Source: Mesorhabditis belari
Taxonomy: Eukaryota > Nematoda > Chromadorea > Rhabditida > Rhabditidae
Reading direction: 5' to 3'
Assembly (NCBI GenBank): GCA_958450365.1
Contig: CAUEEP010000868.1
Location: 248,001 to 312,000 of the forward strand
DNA length: 64,000 nt
Shown: positions 1 through 10,570 of the stretch, piece after piece
Layout of the letters: the number at the start of each line of letters is the position of its first letter
How positions within the stretch are numbered: position 1 is the stretch's first letter
Position numbers and translations under genes: made by a program
Notes under the pieces: generated by a model
What the model was told of the DNA's origin: nothing
Databases searched by the model: none
The model's input: only the letters and a program-made list of their open reading frames with translations

Positions 1-53
1 CCTAAAGTAGAAAATAGAGAAGAAAAAGAAGCTATAAATATTGGTGTTAATCA

Positions 54-59
54 TTTATT
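54..59 (-). terminator. Poly(A) signal of the first gene
   Basis: TTTATT on the plus strand reads AATAAA on the minus strand. It lies about 50 nt downstream of the stop codon of the minus-strand gene ending at 110, which is the expected spacing for a cleavage/polyadenylation signal. Confidence 0.55.
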
Positions 60-109
60 ATACTTTGGTACATCGATTGATTAATAAATTTCCATTTCAT
101 TTCTAAAAT

Positions 110-2586
110 TTATATCCTCACTTCCATTGGTTCTTGCTCGTAGTGATCAAAATCAATAACAATTCTGTAGACGGCACCCTCTTCAACAATGAGCTCCCTT
201 TTCTTCGCGTTCGCTTTAAACTCCTAAACGTGTTCAAATGTTCTCGGGCAAGCTTCCATCAAATACCTTAATCTCGAGTCCACTACATGGGTCGATTACA
301 TCGTTTTGCACCCTCTAAAAACCAGCATCTTAAAAATTTAATCCATGACTAAAAGCGTAAAGCAAAGTATAAAAAACTTACTGGAATATTTTTACGATCG
401 ATTCCATGGCAAATGTCCCACGCCGTACAATTTTTCTTTTGATTATCCTTTGCACAGTCGGCCATCTAAAAAAGTTTGCAATCAATAAATCCAAATGGTC
501 AACAAAAACCTCAAAAACTTGTTTCCACACAAACGACATTTCTTCTGTCGATAACTTGAATAGCTAAAAACATAAAACATAAAAGATAAAAGGATTTTTC
601 AGAATAAACCTTGTTCATTCGTTTCCACATTTTTGGAAACACTTTCCAAATCGATGAAGCCACAGGAATTCCTGTTGTTCTAAAAAGTATGACGGTAGTC
701 ATAAAAATCGAATAAATACTTGTATGGTTTTACATCGAATAAATCGGCAACTCTTTCGGAGTCATTTTTCCTCAACTCTGCGTCATTTACCTGAATATTT
801 TGAACATTTTTAAAACGCTCAAAAGTGCTTACTTTTGTAAAATGGTAAAGTCCCCGACGAGTTCGATAGCTCTCGACATCGTGACTAAACAAAAACAAAG
901 ATGAAAAAAGATAAATTAGCAAGACAAACCAATTTGTAGCATGCCAATTCCCACAATCCAGCTCGTCACAACAACAAGCACTACAACAAGACCACGAATC
1001 CCATTTTAACTCCAAACGAATACCGCCAAGAGACATCCTAAAAAGCTTAAAATATCAAATAAACGGAAGCGCTTACTGTTTCGGTTTATGATTCATTATA
1101 TCCAAAATCTCATCACTGGTTATCGGTTCCGAATTCATTTGATCCTTTTCGTGTAGTAAGAAGTCAACGTTGTAGATGAATGGAAGCGGAATCTAAATTA
1201 AAAACTTTACTACATATACTAGACGAGCTAATACTGAGCTAATACTAGTTTTTACACCTCTACCTGTTTTGTGACTTTCTTGTCTCCAACCAGTACCGTT
1301 TCTTCCTAAACAAGAAAAATAAAACTAAACGCCAGAAGTTTAAACTCTACCGCGGTCCATAAAAAAGTGGCATGTGAATAAGCAAAGCGATCATTTTCTT
1401 GAGAACCTAAAACTACTTTAACAGCAAAAGGTTTCTTTAATATTTTACCTCGAAAAGCAAAGAACATATTTCCATTTTGCATTCGAGCATAGTCAGAGAC
1501 AGCATTTTCTAAAGCGAAGCAGTTATTGGGCTTACCCATTGCGCAAAACCAACCCTCTATATCGTATTTCTCATGTATCCCATAGGCCATAAACGCTCCA
1601 ATCGGGTGAACAAATCCATCTCTTTTTGGTTTCGTGAAGGAAATCATCGGATTGCCTTTTATCGTCTCGTTTTTCGTAATGCCATCAGCTAAAATAAAAG
1701 TTTCCAGTTGCTAACTCTTTTAAAATAAACCAATGGCCTTTAACGTGTGAAGAAACGATTGCCCAGATGTGCTAAAAATGAAGTTTTATGTTGTAAAAGT
1801 ATAAAAACTCACATTTGTGCATCAATTCTGAAAAGCTTCTTGGGTCGTTTGTCATTTCCGCAGAGCTCTGGTGGTGGTAACGCAAAACCAACGCCGCGAT
1901 TTACATAGGCCTAGTATAAAAATATCAAATCCTACTTTATGAGAGAAAACTTACTTGCTTAATTCGAAATACCCCATAAAGAAGATCACTCTTCGGGTAA
2001 TTTGCGCAACTAAAGTAATTTTAATTGAAACAAAGCAAAATTTACCTTATCACGTTTTCAGCAAAATGCTCATCACCGTTCTTGAGAAATGTGGAGAAGT
2101 GGTGAAGGTGGTAATCTTCAAAGAACTCTCGAAATGTTTCATCCTAAATATAATACATATAACAACGACCAGCAGCATAGCACTTTACTCAATGAAAATC
2201 ATTTTATCTACCTCATCAGATTCAGTGTCCATCGTTGGCCCATAAGGTGAATGTGAATTCAATGCATCTGACGGATAACTAAACAAAGAACTAGCAATTA
2301 TAATTTACTCAACTAATAAATTACCTGGATAAGTCTCCTCGATAAATCGAATCGGGCAAACCATCGTTATCGGGTGGAAAATCGTAGATTAGATGATTAG
2401 AGATCTAAAAAAATAGATGTAACTTTGATCAAAGCCACAAGAAAACAAGCTCAAGTGTGAAAATGTTTAAATTCAACGAACTCGTTTCCAAACTGGGACT
2501 CCAATTGGTCGATATGTGATACGCTCAGCCCCAAAAACTAAAACAAAGAAGGCGATGGAAAGGACGACTCTACGAAGACGCAACAT
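110..2586 (-). CDS. Uncharacterised secreted protein, multi-exon
   Basis: I do not recognise the family. The start at 2584-2586 opens a classic signal peptide (MLRLRR, then VVLSIAFFVLVFGA), and the stop is TAA at 110-112. About 14 exons join in frame across introns of 35-60 nt; for example, the exon read by RISNHLIYDF follows a TTTTTTAG acceptor near 2406. The mature protein has an acidic N-terminal part (TMDTESDEDETFREFFED). A central exon set contains FVHPIGAFMAYGIHEKYD and FCAMGKPNNCFALENA. Near the C-terminus there is a Cys cluster, WDSWSCCSACCCDELDC, loosely like the W-x-x-W-S-x-C-S start of a thrombospondin type 1 repeat. No membrane span follows the signal peptide, so an extracellular product is inferred. 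Its neighbour is on the opposite strand and at least 9 kb away. The TSP1 resemblance is weak; the signal peptide and gene structure are solid. Confidence 0.72.
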
Positions 2587-3378
2587 CAAGAAATGAGAAT
2601 TTTTTTTATTCTGGCTACCCGAATGAAAGTCATCGTATGGTAATTAAAATTTATGCAGTTTTTTTCTTAAAAATCTTTTTTGAGATGCACTCAAAAGATG
2701 CTCGCGTTTCATAAATCTTTCATAAATTCATAAATTTCATAAGTTTGCACAGAAAAACTGGTATTTAGGGCCTAAACTTTGCTGGACTTAAGAATTTATT
2801 CGGCTCTACTAAATTTCGGGCATTTCGTTTCGGGAATTTTAACAATAATTTGTTTTGAATTTTAACAACAACAAACAACTAATGCCATCGTTAAATGCTT
2901 TTTCTAAAACTTGTGTTTTTCAGTGCTTAGTTGAGAAGAAATGAATCACAAAAATGAATAACTAATAATAAACAAAAAATGTAATCAAATAAAACCATCC
3001 AAACATTAATTTCTCCAAATAATTGAAAGACGACTTAACAAATCTAGAAAATCAGTTCTAGCATTGACAATAGCACTGACAATTTTAAGACAAGATTACC
3101 TCGCTTTGGAGTGGTCGGTTTGCGACTAGGAATTCGTGCACAATCTCATTGTCTCATTGTTTCTCATTCTCAACAGATCTCATTGTTTCGAGCCGAGTTA
3201 AGCATTTGAAAACATCGCTGAGTAGAATTTTTCGCGTTCCACCGGGTTCGTCCAAAAGGAACGACTAAACGATCTTAATGTTGTCCATTAACGCTAGACT
3301 TACATTACTTGTCCGATTTGTCGCTTCGTGTGAATTATTATAGCATGGTTTTTCTTTGTCGACGAGAGTGGCAATCTC
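2587..3378. other. Upstream region of the first gene, no feature seen
   Basis: AT-rich sequence upstream of the minus-strand secreted-protein gene, presumably including its promoter. No coding exon, RNA gene or clear repeat was recognised. Confidence 0.4.
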
Positions 3379-3649
3379 TCATGTCCGGATCGGATATCGC
3401 GCATCCAGGCCATTGGGTCCCTCAATATAGTTTAAGCGAACGTACTTCATAAAAGCTAAAAACGAAGTTAAGTTTAAAAAAATCAAAAAACAAACCATCT
3501 AACGCTTGATCGTTGTTGTGTAAAGCTAATAAGTCGAAAGCCTTTGTAATGAATCTTCCGTCGATAAATTGCAGCATACATTTCGCCATCAAAATAACCC
3601 CTAAGCCAACGGCCTTCTTTAGGGCCACAAGCTGAGCCTGAGCTAACAA
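3379..3649 (-). pseudogene. Possible two-exon gene remnant
   Basis: A minus-strand reading frame starts at Met 3647-3649 and runs to a donor after 3496. It resumes after a TTTTTAG acceptor at 3455 and stops at TGA 3379-3381, giving about 76 aa. The join keeps frame and reads ...LLALHNNDQALDAFMKYVR and then LNYIEGPNGLDARYPIRT. The tail vaguely recalls the linker after MULE-type transposase domains in nematode FLYWCH/MULE proteins, but the resemblance is too short to name it. No complete neighbouring exons were found, so it is probably a decayed fragment or a chance join. Confidence 0.22.
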
Positions 3650-3799
3650 TTAAACCGTTAAAAACCTTCATTTCAAAAATTCAAAAAGCCAATTTTTTAA
3701 ATTGAAAGTCGAGCTTAAAAAGGTGATATTTGTGCTCGGCGTACTTGAAAATCTAAGAATAGCTGAAAACTTCGGAAAAAAGTGGGGTCCCCCAACTAA

Positions 3800-4000
3800 T
3801 AGTACCCGTTTACGGGAATGGGAAAAATCCGACCTTTTTTGAGCACCCGGGACATTTACGGGGACCATCACGCTTGCGCCGTAAGCCAAAAACGAAACTT
3901 GAGCATACGAAATTTGCACCGCCAGATCAGAGGCTTTTGCATTGGTCTTTCGGCGCAATTTTCGTTTGCGGTGCAATCGTCATCGTCCCCATTTGCGCAC
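3800..4000. repeat. Dispersed repeat unit with AAAAAAGGTCG motif
   Basis: The stretch around 3818-3860 (GGGAAAAATCCGACCTTTTT, then a GCACCCGGGACATTT-like block) shares its core with 4318-4360 and with both arms of the inverted repeat at 4428-4572. It is therefore one copy of a repeat found at least four times within 800 bp. Confidence 0.5.
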
Positions 4001-4004
4001 CTTT

Positions 4005-4330
4005 TTTCGCGTTTTTAAAAAAGCTCTAAAAAGCTAATATTAATAAATTTCCATTCCAAAAGTTGTTTTTCTAGGTAGTTTTAGGGCGTAGAATCCAAAA
4101 TTTGCCATATCAGAGCTTGTGAAACTAATTTGAAAGATAAAAAGGATAGAATTACAGAAAATTGTCGATTTTCCCCATGTATAACTCTATTCATTTGCTT
4201 CCACAAGCTCTGATATATCAAAATTTGGATTCTACGCCCTAAAATTACCCAGAAAAAACAAGTTTTGGAATGGAAATCGGTTAATATTAGCTTTTTAGAG
4301 CTTTTTTTAAAACGCGAATGTCTCGGGTGC
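4005..4330. repeat. Large inverted repeat, foldback element
   Basis: Two arms of about 110 bp face each other. The left arm (about 4005-4121) contains GGGCGTAGAATCCAAAATTT and AAAAGCTCTAAAAAGC. The right arm (about 4200-4325) carries their reverse complements in reverse order, around a loop of about 80 nt. No transposase is inside, so it is a non-autonomous foldback element or MITE. Apparent reading frames here are by-products of the palindrome. Confidence 0.75.
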
Positions 4331-4427
4331 GCAAAAAAAGGTCGCATTCGTCCCACTTCCCCGGCCGCCGTCCATTTTGCGTCTCGAAGAGTAGAAATGA
4401 AGAAATGAATAAAAGTGAAAGCATCGG

Positions 4428-4572
4428 GTGTGGGACAAATTCGACCTTTTTTTGCGCACCTGGGCATTTGTGCACCTTTTTTTCGCTGGAAAAGGCCTTA
4501 GGAAAGGCCATAGAGGGAAAAAAGGTGCGCAAATATCCAGGCGCGCAAAAAAGGTCGAATTTGTCCCACCCC
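4428..4572. repeat. Inverted repeat with GTGGGACAAATTCGACC ends
   Basis: The left end (4428, GTGGGACAAATTCGACC) and right end (4572, GGTCGAATTTGTCCCAC) are reverse complements. The GCGCACCT/AGGTGCGC and GGAAAAGGCC/GGCCATAGAGGGAA segments between them pair as well. The whole 145 bp can form a hairpin. Confidence 0.7.
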
Positions 4573-4789
4573 CAAAGCATCTGCAAACTTTTCTTTGCAA
4601 ATTTTGCTTTATGTAAATTAACGCTAAGAAAAAACCCAACAAATACCGTAGCTGGGATCGTTTTATTACGCTTACGCCCATTTTATTACGCTCGCTATGG
4701 TATATTATATTTGGTCAAAACCTGTACTAAGTTTTTGATATTCTCCTTTAAAAGCTCAAATCTCAGGCTGAGGTTGATTCCAAGTACTC

Positions 4790-5140
4790 CTCCCACTCTT
4801 TCTTTCTTTCTTTCTTCTCCTTTCTCCATTTCTACCTTCTCATATGGCTCTCCTAATTATCCTCACCATACCCAATAGCAAAAAGATCAGAAAAAAAGGG
4901 GGTGTCCCTCTCCCTCCATCCCAACATCACCAATTTTCTCTCGTTGCCCTTCCCCCTTATTCGAGGGATATCGGAAAAAGGATACTCTCCTCTCCCAGTC
5001 CGATCTCCTATTTGGACTTCTCCATTCCAACTTTGGCAACTTTATTTTTATCCGCCCATTGCCTTTTTGGGGTTTCTAATTGCGAGACGAAACTTTTAAT
5101 CTTGCGTTTCACTTCCTACCATTGTTGTCAGTAAAGTGAC
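4790..5140. repeat. Pyrimidine-rich tract with CTTT microsatellite
   Basis: Strong T/C strand bias, beginning with about five CTTT units near 4797-4817, followed by a C/T-rich stretch to about 5040. Long frames on either strand reflect this composition and show no splice-supported coding structure. Confidence 0.5.
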
Positions 5141-5288
5141 TAGTAAGTGTATGCGTTCAAAATATCAAAAAGGCCATATGGCTCTTATCTGAATACAAGG
5201 AACTTTGATGACTACTACACTTTGATTGACTTTTTAAGAATGTTATCGATCAATAGTTTACATTATGGATATATTCCTCGTGATTAAA

Positions 5289-5334
5289 TTCTAATAAAGA
5301 CCATATCTTCCTTTTCGATATGGTCTTTATTAGA
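5289..5334. repeat. Perfect short hairpin
   Basis: TAATAAAGACCATATC is followed nine bases later by its exact reverse complement, GATATGGTCTTTATTA. It is an isolated palindrome with no gene close by; its function is unknown. Confidence 0.6.
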
Positions 5335-7260
5335 ACATTCTCATCCAAGATCCGCATTCAAGAATAAATCTATCTACTTAATAGTAGATAGTAAATAAGT
5401 CTTTTTTTAACAGCCTCTTCTAATTTGAGTTTTGATTGAACTCTCACTCTTTATTCCACTGTACAACCTATTCAGCCTTTTCTTTGTTTTGATTCAAAGT
5501 TACTTCAAAGTTACAAAGTTACTATCGTGTCTCAAAATTCCCACACAAAATCAGTTATTTCTCGTAAATTTCATTTCAGTTTTTCCTTGTGATGAGAAGA
5601 GAATTTTTCCCTTCGACACGCCACTTGGGAATTCGAGAATTTCATTTTTTGACGCATTTTCTATATCATTGAACAGCCAACTTTGATTCGCAATTCATTC
5701 GTTTCGATTCGAAAAAAATTAGAGCGAAAAAGCTATTTGTTTGAGAGAAAACTTTGAAGCGCCGTAAATTTTTTTCTTTTTATCCAATCTTTCTAATTAA
5801 AAAGATTTAACATAATTATTAATGATTCTGCGTTGAATGACACCAAACACTTGATGATTGGACGCGCGACTCATTCATAATCGGCTGAAATTCATCATCA
5901 GCTACGACATAGACAGCTACGACAGCTACGACATCAGTATCAATCTTGTGCTACATTGTAAGATTTTTATACGTCCCCCAAAACTTTTAGAATCTCTTTT
6001 CCTTTATTGTAAATGAGATCACGCGGATTTTTGGATGGTTTCCCATTTCTCGGCAGAAGTTTTTGTGAAGTAGGCGAGTGATGGTGGAAGGGGGGAAGGT
6101 GAAGGAGTGAGGCATCACCCTTGAGCACTTCTCAAGATCTTCCCCCACAGATATCTCTAATTGGATACACAAATCAACACTTCTAACATCTCAACATTCC
6201 TTTTTCAAGGCCTACACAAGAGTCTACACAAGAAGTTATTCGAATGTAAGTATAAATGGAACAAAATGAGGTCTTGAAGGTGCAAAGATCATCTTGTGAT
6301 CTCTCTCTTGAGCTCTCTTGTGCTAAAGAATGGAAACACACACTTTCTGGCACACTCAATCCTCAATTCTCAATTCTCCATCTTCCACAGTAATTCCTGT
6401 AAATTTTCAAAAAACTAGAGACCAACTAGAGACCAACTTGGTCTTTTTCGAAGAATAATTGCGGCTTTTAGCTATCCAAAAGTGTTCAAAAGCTATTGTT
6501 TTTTCGATTTCTCAAGTAGAAAAAAGAGCTGAAAGATTGAAAACTCGAAATATATATTTCTACTACTATTCTTTTCTTTCAAAATCTTGTGGATAACACT
6601 AATTACGGGTGAAAAGGCTCTCTGAAATGCGTGAGCCTTTTGTTGATTCAGAGATTCCTAGAATTGAATCTGTTTCAATTCTCATTTAACTATTTATTTC
6701 AGAATTATAGAGATCCAATTATTATTATATTATAAAGAACCAATTTTAAGAATTTTTAAGAACAAAAAATTGAATGAATCCTTCAAGAAATTCCACCCAC
6801 ACAAAACTGAAATGGTTTTTAGTCGAATATTTTGAGAATACGATTGAAATACAAAACAATACAATTGAAAGCGTTAGTTGAAGATGTTAGTTGACTCTTG
6901 AAGATGAATATCTTCAATGTCTTCAAGAGATGAATATCTTCAATATCTTCAAGAGTGTCAGTGTAAGCTAATAATAGTTCTCACGTCTGTTGTCTGATCT
7001 CAATCACTCATTTTTCTGTTTTCTTATAACTATTCCATTTTCCCTTCTTCCTATAGCTCTTTCTTTCCCTCTTTTTCCTTCTCAACTCATTCATGCATTT
7101 TTGACTGTCTCGTGCTCGTCACTCATTTAGAAGATGAAATAGAGAATTCCTGGAACCAAAAAAATAGTACATACTTTTAAAATCTATCCAAAATTAGCTC
7201 AGAACTTATTGAACCAATTGAATCAACAAGACAGCAAATTGATGTGTCAGAAGGCGCGCG
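5335..7260. other. Non-coding AT-rich spacer
   Basis: No supported exon. It contains a local cluster of GAATATCTTCAA / TCTTCAAGAG direct and inverted repeats at about 6897-6958 and otherwise low-complexity sequence. Confidence 0.4.
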
Positions 7261-7273
7261 TTTGTTGGGCTGT

Positions 7274-7340
7274 TCATGTTATTTAGCCAGTATATCCAGT
7301 TGACGTTCCCTTGTGAGCATAGATTTTCCCACGGCATGAA
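7274..7340 (+). repeat. 67-bp direct repeat, copy 1
   Basis: Nearly identical to 7768-7834; both contain TTAGCCAGTATATCCAGTTG and end in GGCATGAA or GACATGAA. The two copies bracket a segment of about 430 bp that includes a tRNA-like sequence. Confidence 0.7.
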
Positions 7341-7530
7341 GAATTGGATAGAATTGGATAGGCAAGCCAAGGCCATACGTCATAGCCATACCATTCGACG
7401 CAGAATTTTACGCTGATTCCGAATCTGCTTTCCATTTTTGCTAAACGGCACTCTGTCAAAAGTTATACGCATTTAAAGCTTTGCCAGGAGTTTCAAATAT
7501 CAAACAAAACCTTAAAAGCGTTCTGTTCAG

Positions 7531-7600
7531 ATGGGCAGGGTAAGCGAGTGGTAGTAGGTTAGAGTACAAGGCGAGACCTGCCGGGTTCGAATTCGAAATT
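7531..7600 (+). repeat. tRNA-like sequence (SINE head or tRNA pseudogene)
   Basis: An A-box-like block (TAAGCGAGTGGTAGTAGG, 7541-7558) and a B-box-like block (GGTTCGAATTC, 7584-7594) have tRNA-gene spacing. No acceptor stem with paired 5' and 3' ends can be drawn, so this is a tRNA-derived repeat, not a functional tRNA. Confidence 0.5.
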
Positions 7601-7663
7601 TCTTTTCCTTTGCTTTGGTTTAAATGGCTGTGTGTTCTTTAAATCCCGCTAATTGACTGGACA

Positions 7664-7762
7664 ATGATTCCTTATAAGAATGAATTTTATGGGGGGGGGG
7701 GAAGGGAGACGGTCTCGTCTTTCGTCCGTCTTTCGTCCGTCTTCCGTCTCGAGTACGGTATT
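7664..7762 (+). repeat. Repeat unit with GACGGTCTCGTC arrays; inverted copy at 10508
   Basis: The stretch from TGAATTTTATGGGGGG through repeated TTTCGTCCGTC units to CGAGTACGGTA reappears in reverse complement at 10508-10570 (TACCGTACTCGAGACGGAAG ... CCATAAAATTCATTC). It includes a run of about 12 G residues. Confidence 0.65.
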
Positions 7763-7767
7763 ATGGC

Positions 7768-7834
7768 TCATGTTATTTAGCCAGTATATCCAGTTGACGT
7801 TCCCTTGTGAGCATAGATTTTCGCACGACATGAA
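7768..7834 (+). repeat. 67-bp direct repeat, copy 2
   Basis: Partner of 7274-7340, same orientation, with only a few mismatches. Confidence 0.7.
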
Positions 7835-8890
7835 GGCATGAATTTTACTAGTTGCCAGGGCAGAGATTGATGATTGAGAGATGAACAATGCTTCTTTCAT
7901 TCACTGAATCTCAATTTCTCGTTTCTTTTCACACAAAAAATGCGGAAGACAAAGGATGAGAAGAAAATGGGAAAATTCTCAAAGAATGGCTGAATCGGGG
8001 GAAATCTCGAGGTAATTCGGTGAGGAGAGTTCAGCTGAAAGATCAATTTTTCCTGAGATTTGGGAACTTTAACTTTAAAAGCTTCAATCTCTTGCCTTGT
8101 CTTCAATCTCTTGTTCAGTTCAGCTCCCATATTGAAAAGATATTATGCTCAAGGAATCGATTGGTATAGAATTGGTATAGAATCTTTTGGTTTTAATTTT
8201 AGAATCTACTAGTCTTATTAGATCTGAGAGTTTTATTATCTAAAAAGATCGATTTTCTAGTTCTTTGGGATTTACTTTGTGCTCGAATCTTGCTCAAATC
8301 TCGAAACACACATTTGCTCGAAGAATCGAGTGTGCAAGAAGGGTGCGTTTACAAGATTTAAGCACAAAGTACACCCAAAGTAATCTCTAGTCTAGGTCTG
8401 TTAAACCTATAATATTGTTTTATCCACTTTATGTGTATGTACCTTTGCTCTGATTTATCGGATCTGATTTATCAGATCAGATTTACCAGATCAGATCTAC
8501 CTAAACAAATCTGTCCCTTAAACTATCCACACTTTTCCCCAAAAGATCTCGATACCAATACACAAAAAGGTATAATTGGTTAACAAAAATTGTTGATTGC
8601 CAATCTTTTTCCAAAGATTTTCCGCTCCTTTCCTGGCCAAAGTGCCGGGAAACTGGGAAATCGAGAAATTTATGTATCTCACTTTGGGCCCGTTGTCCCC
8701 GTCGATTTCCCATCCGATCCCAGGCCAGCTCCTCCCTTTCCCCTTCTCTCATACCCCAATTCCATCCACTTCATTCCCACAGACCTCTCACTAATTGAGA
8801 TTTTCACAAACGAAAACTTTTCTCCTGTTCTTTACCAGCTGAAAAACCCGCCTAACGACGGATTTTTCTGGCTGGATATGAGACAAATTT
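7835..8890. other. Non-coding spacer
   Basis: No exon could be supported. A 128-codon plus-strand frame from 8590 has no credible splice partners, runs into the SINE at 8893, and is taken as chance. Short AGATCTGATTTATC-type repeats occur near 8455-8500. Confidence 0.35.
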
Positions 8891-8892
8891 TC

Positions 8893-9235
8893 TGTTGCCG
8901 TGGCGCAGTCGAGAGCGCGCTCGTCTACGACCCACACGATCATGGTTTGCTCTCCCGTAATGCCACTCGATTTTGAATTAACTAATTCATGGTTTTAAAC
9001 CAGCGGAAAATGCTCACTAACGTTCGCGTTTTCCATTGGGGAAATCCACGTTTTCCGCACGATCTAAGCCCCGCTCCTTTTTGCCAATAGCTGCGCACAG
9101 ACAGACGGACGGACAGATGTCTCTTCTGCTTTATATATTTAAATGGCACAACTAGATCATATTTTGACTTTTAAAAAATCAGTTTTTTGGCCTAAAGACG
9201 GCTGAGAACGCCGTACAGACGGTACAGACGGACAC
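8893..9235 (+). repeat. tRNA-derived SINE interrupted by another repeat
   Basis: The head matches the SINE at 53181: both carry TTGCCGTGGCGCAGTCG (A box 8901-8919). The distal body also matches: TTAAATGGCACAACTAGATC, TTTTTGGCCTAAAGACGGCT and ACAGACGGACA. A separate repeat, 9000-9137, splits head from body and is flanked by TTTAAA on both sides. Confidence 0.7.
9000..9137 (+). repeat. Repeat inserted inside the SINE
   Basis: It carries GCTCACTAACGTTCGCGTTT, ATCTAAGCCCCGCTCC and a CAGACGGACGGACAG tail. The same unit occurs in reverse complement at 48335-48425. TTTAAA at 994-999 of the ninth kilobase (8994-8999) and at 9138-9143 looks like its target-site duplication. Confidence 0.65.
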
Positions 9236-9812
9236 TTTTTTATTTTGATTCAAAAGTTCCTGTACAATTTTTTACTAAAACTTGATTTTAAAATGACTAG
9301 GAAAACTATTCAACTAAACTTTTTAAAAATAAAGACAATAAAATGATATTTAAAACCACGAGCCCATAGCTGATCATAGCTTTTTTATATGGTTGGCCCT
9401 TTGTGGTCCACAAATGACTGAAGCCACGCTGCCAAAATCGACTTTCTTTTTCATTTTTTAGTCATTCGTGAAGTTTAGAGTAATCCAAAACAAAAATTTG
9501 TAAACTTTTAATGTTTATCTTTATGCTAAAAACGTTAGAAAATGATTTTGAAAGCGTTTAAGCTTGTTTATTTGGATAACTCCTCAGCTATAACCTCCTT
9601 ATTTGGATAACTCCCTTGGATATTTGGTATCAAAGTCAGCAGATTTTGGTGTTTTTATCGAAAAAGAGCTGCTAAGGATCTGTATAAAGATGAAAAGTTG
9701 ACTAATTTTGACAGCGCATCGCTTTCCTTTAAATCAATACAAAATTTTCAGCTCAAGACTGAGATTCGACTTTTTTTTTACAGGCTAGGCTCTTATTTGA
9801 TCGCTTTAAATC

Positions 9813-9925
9813 TAGTAATCTAGTAATCTAGTAATCTAGTATTCTAGTAATCTAGTAATCTACTAATCTAGTATTTTACTAATCTAGTAATCTAGTAATC
9901 TAGTATTCTAGTAATCTAGTATCCA
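9813..9925 (+). repeat. Minisatellite, TCTAGTAAT unit
   Basis: About 12 tandem copies of a 9-bp unit, TCTAGTAAT or TCTAGTATT, with few mismatches. It lies in intergenic sequence. Confidence 0.85.
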
Positions 9926-10285
9926 TCTTAAGTCTTTTTTGCTAAATTTTTAACCCAGCTACTCTATAATTATATAAATCTTGTTTTTATTTCTTTAGTT
10001 ATTAAATTCTTTATTCTATTTATTTATTAAATGATTCTTTAGCCTTTCAATGACTAATCTCTAATTTTTAAAAAATATTTTTGGTTACGATCGCAAAGAA
10101 GATCGTTTAAGATCGCAAAGGAAAAGATGAATTCTTGATGTGATTCTTTGAGAGAGATTTGAGAAGCTCGATGAAAAATTCATGCTTTCCCTCCAATCTA
10201 AGCTTTTTCCTTTTCACCATCTGCAATGATGCATTTTTTTTTCATGTAATTTCTCTAATTATTGTTGAAGAGTTTATTTCCAGCA

Positions 10286-10316
10286 TTTCTTCATCTTCAT
10301 CTTCATCTTCATCAAT
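10286..10316 (+). repeat. TCTTCA microsatellite
   Basis: Four to five tandem TCTTCA units inside an AT-rich region. A 90-codon frame crosses it, without other coding evidence. Confidence 0.6.
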
Positions 10317-10507
10317 GTCTTCTGATTCGGCGAGTCTCACTCTTTTTCATCATGTACGCGGGAATCAACTCATCAAAAAAGTGAGTGGCAAAAGTTGGTT
10401 GATAGTTCAAAATGCACTTAATGCACTTTAAATGAGTAAATCAAAAGTAAAACCGGAATCCCCCGGAGTTGGCAACTTTCCACCACTAAATTCTAAAATA
10501 CACCCAG

Positions 10508-10570
10508 GCTACCGTACTCGAGACGGAAGACCGTCTCCCCCCCATAAAATTCATTCTTTTAAAGAATCAT
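10508..10570 (-). repeat. Inverted partial copy of the 7664-7762 repeat
   Basis: Reverse complement of the G-rich/GACGG unit near 7.7 kb, including the TACCGTACTCGAGACGG end and the AAGAATCATTATCCAGTC flank. Confidence 0.65.

Noticed and set aside
4307..4878. Overlapping frames of 99-186 codons on both strands
   Set aside because: They lie on palindromic repeats, so both strands stay open together. No splice structure and no domain.
8590..8976. 128-codon plus-strand frame
   Set aside because: It runs directly into the tRNA-derived SINE head and has no acceptor, donor or domain support.
10159..10431. 90-codon frame with a Ser run
   Set aside because: The Ser run is the TCTTCA microsatellite; no splice partners or recognisable domain.
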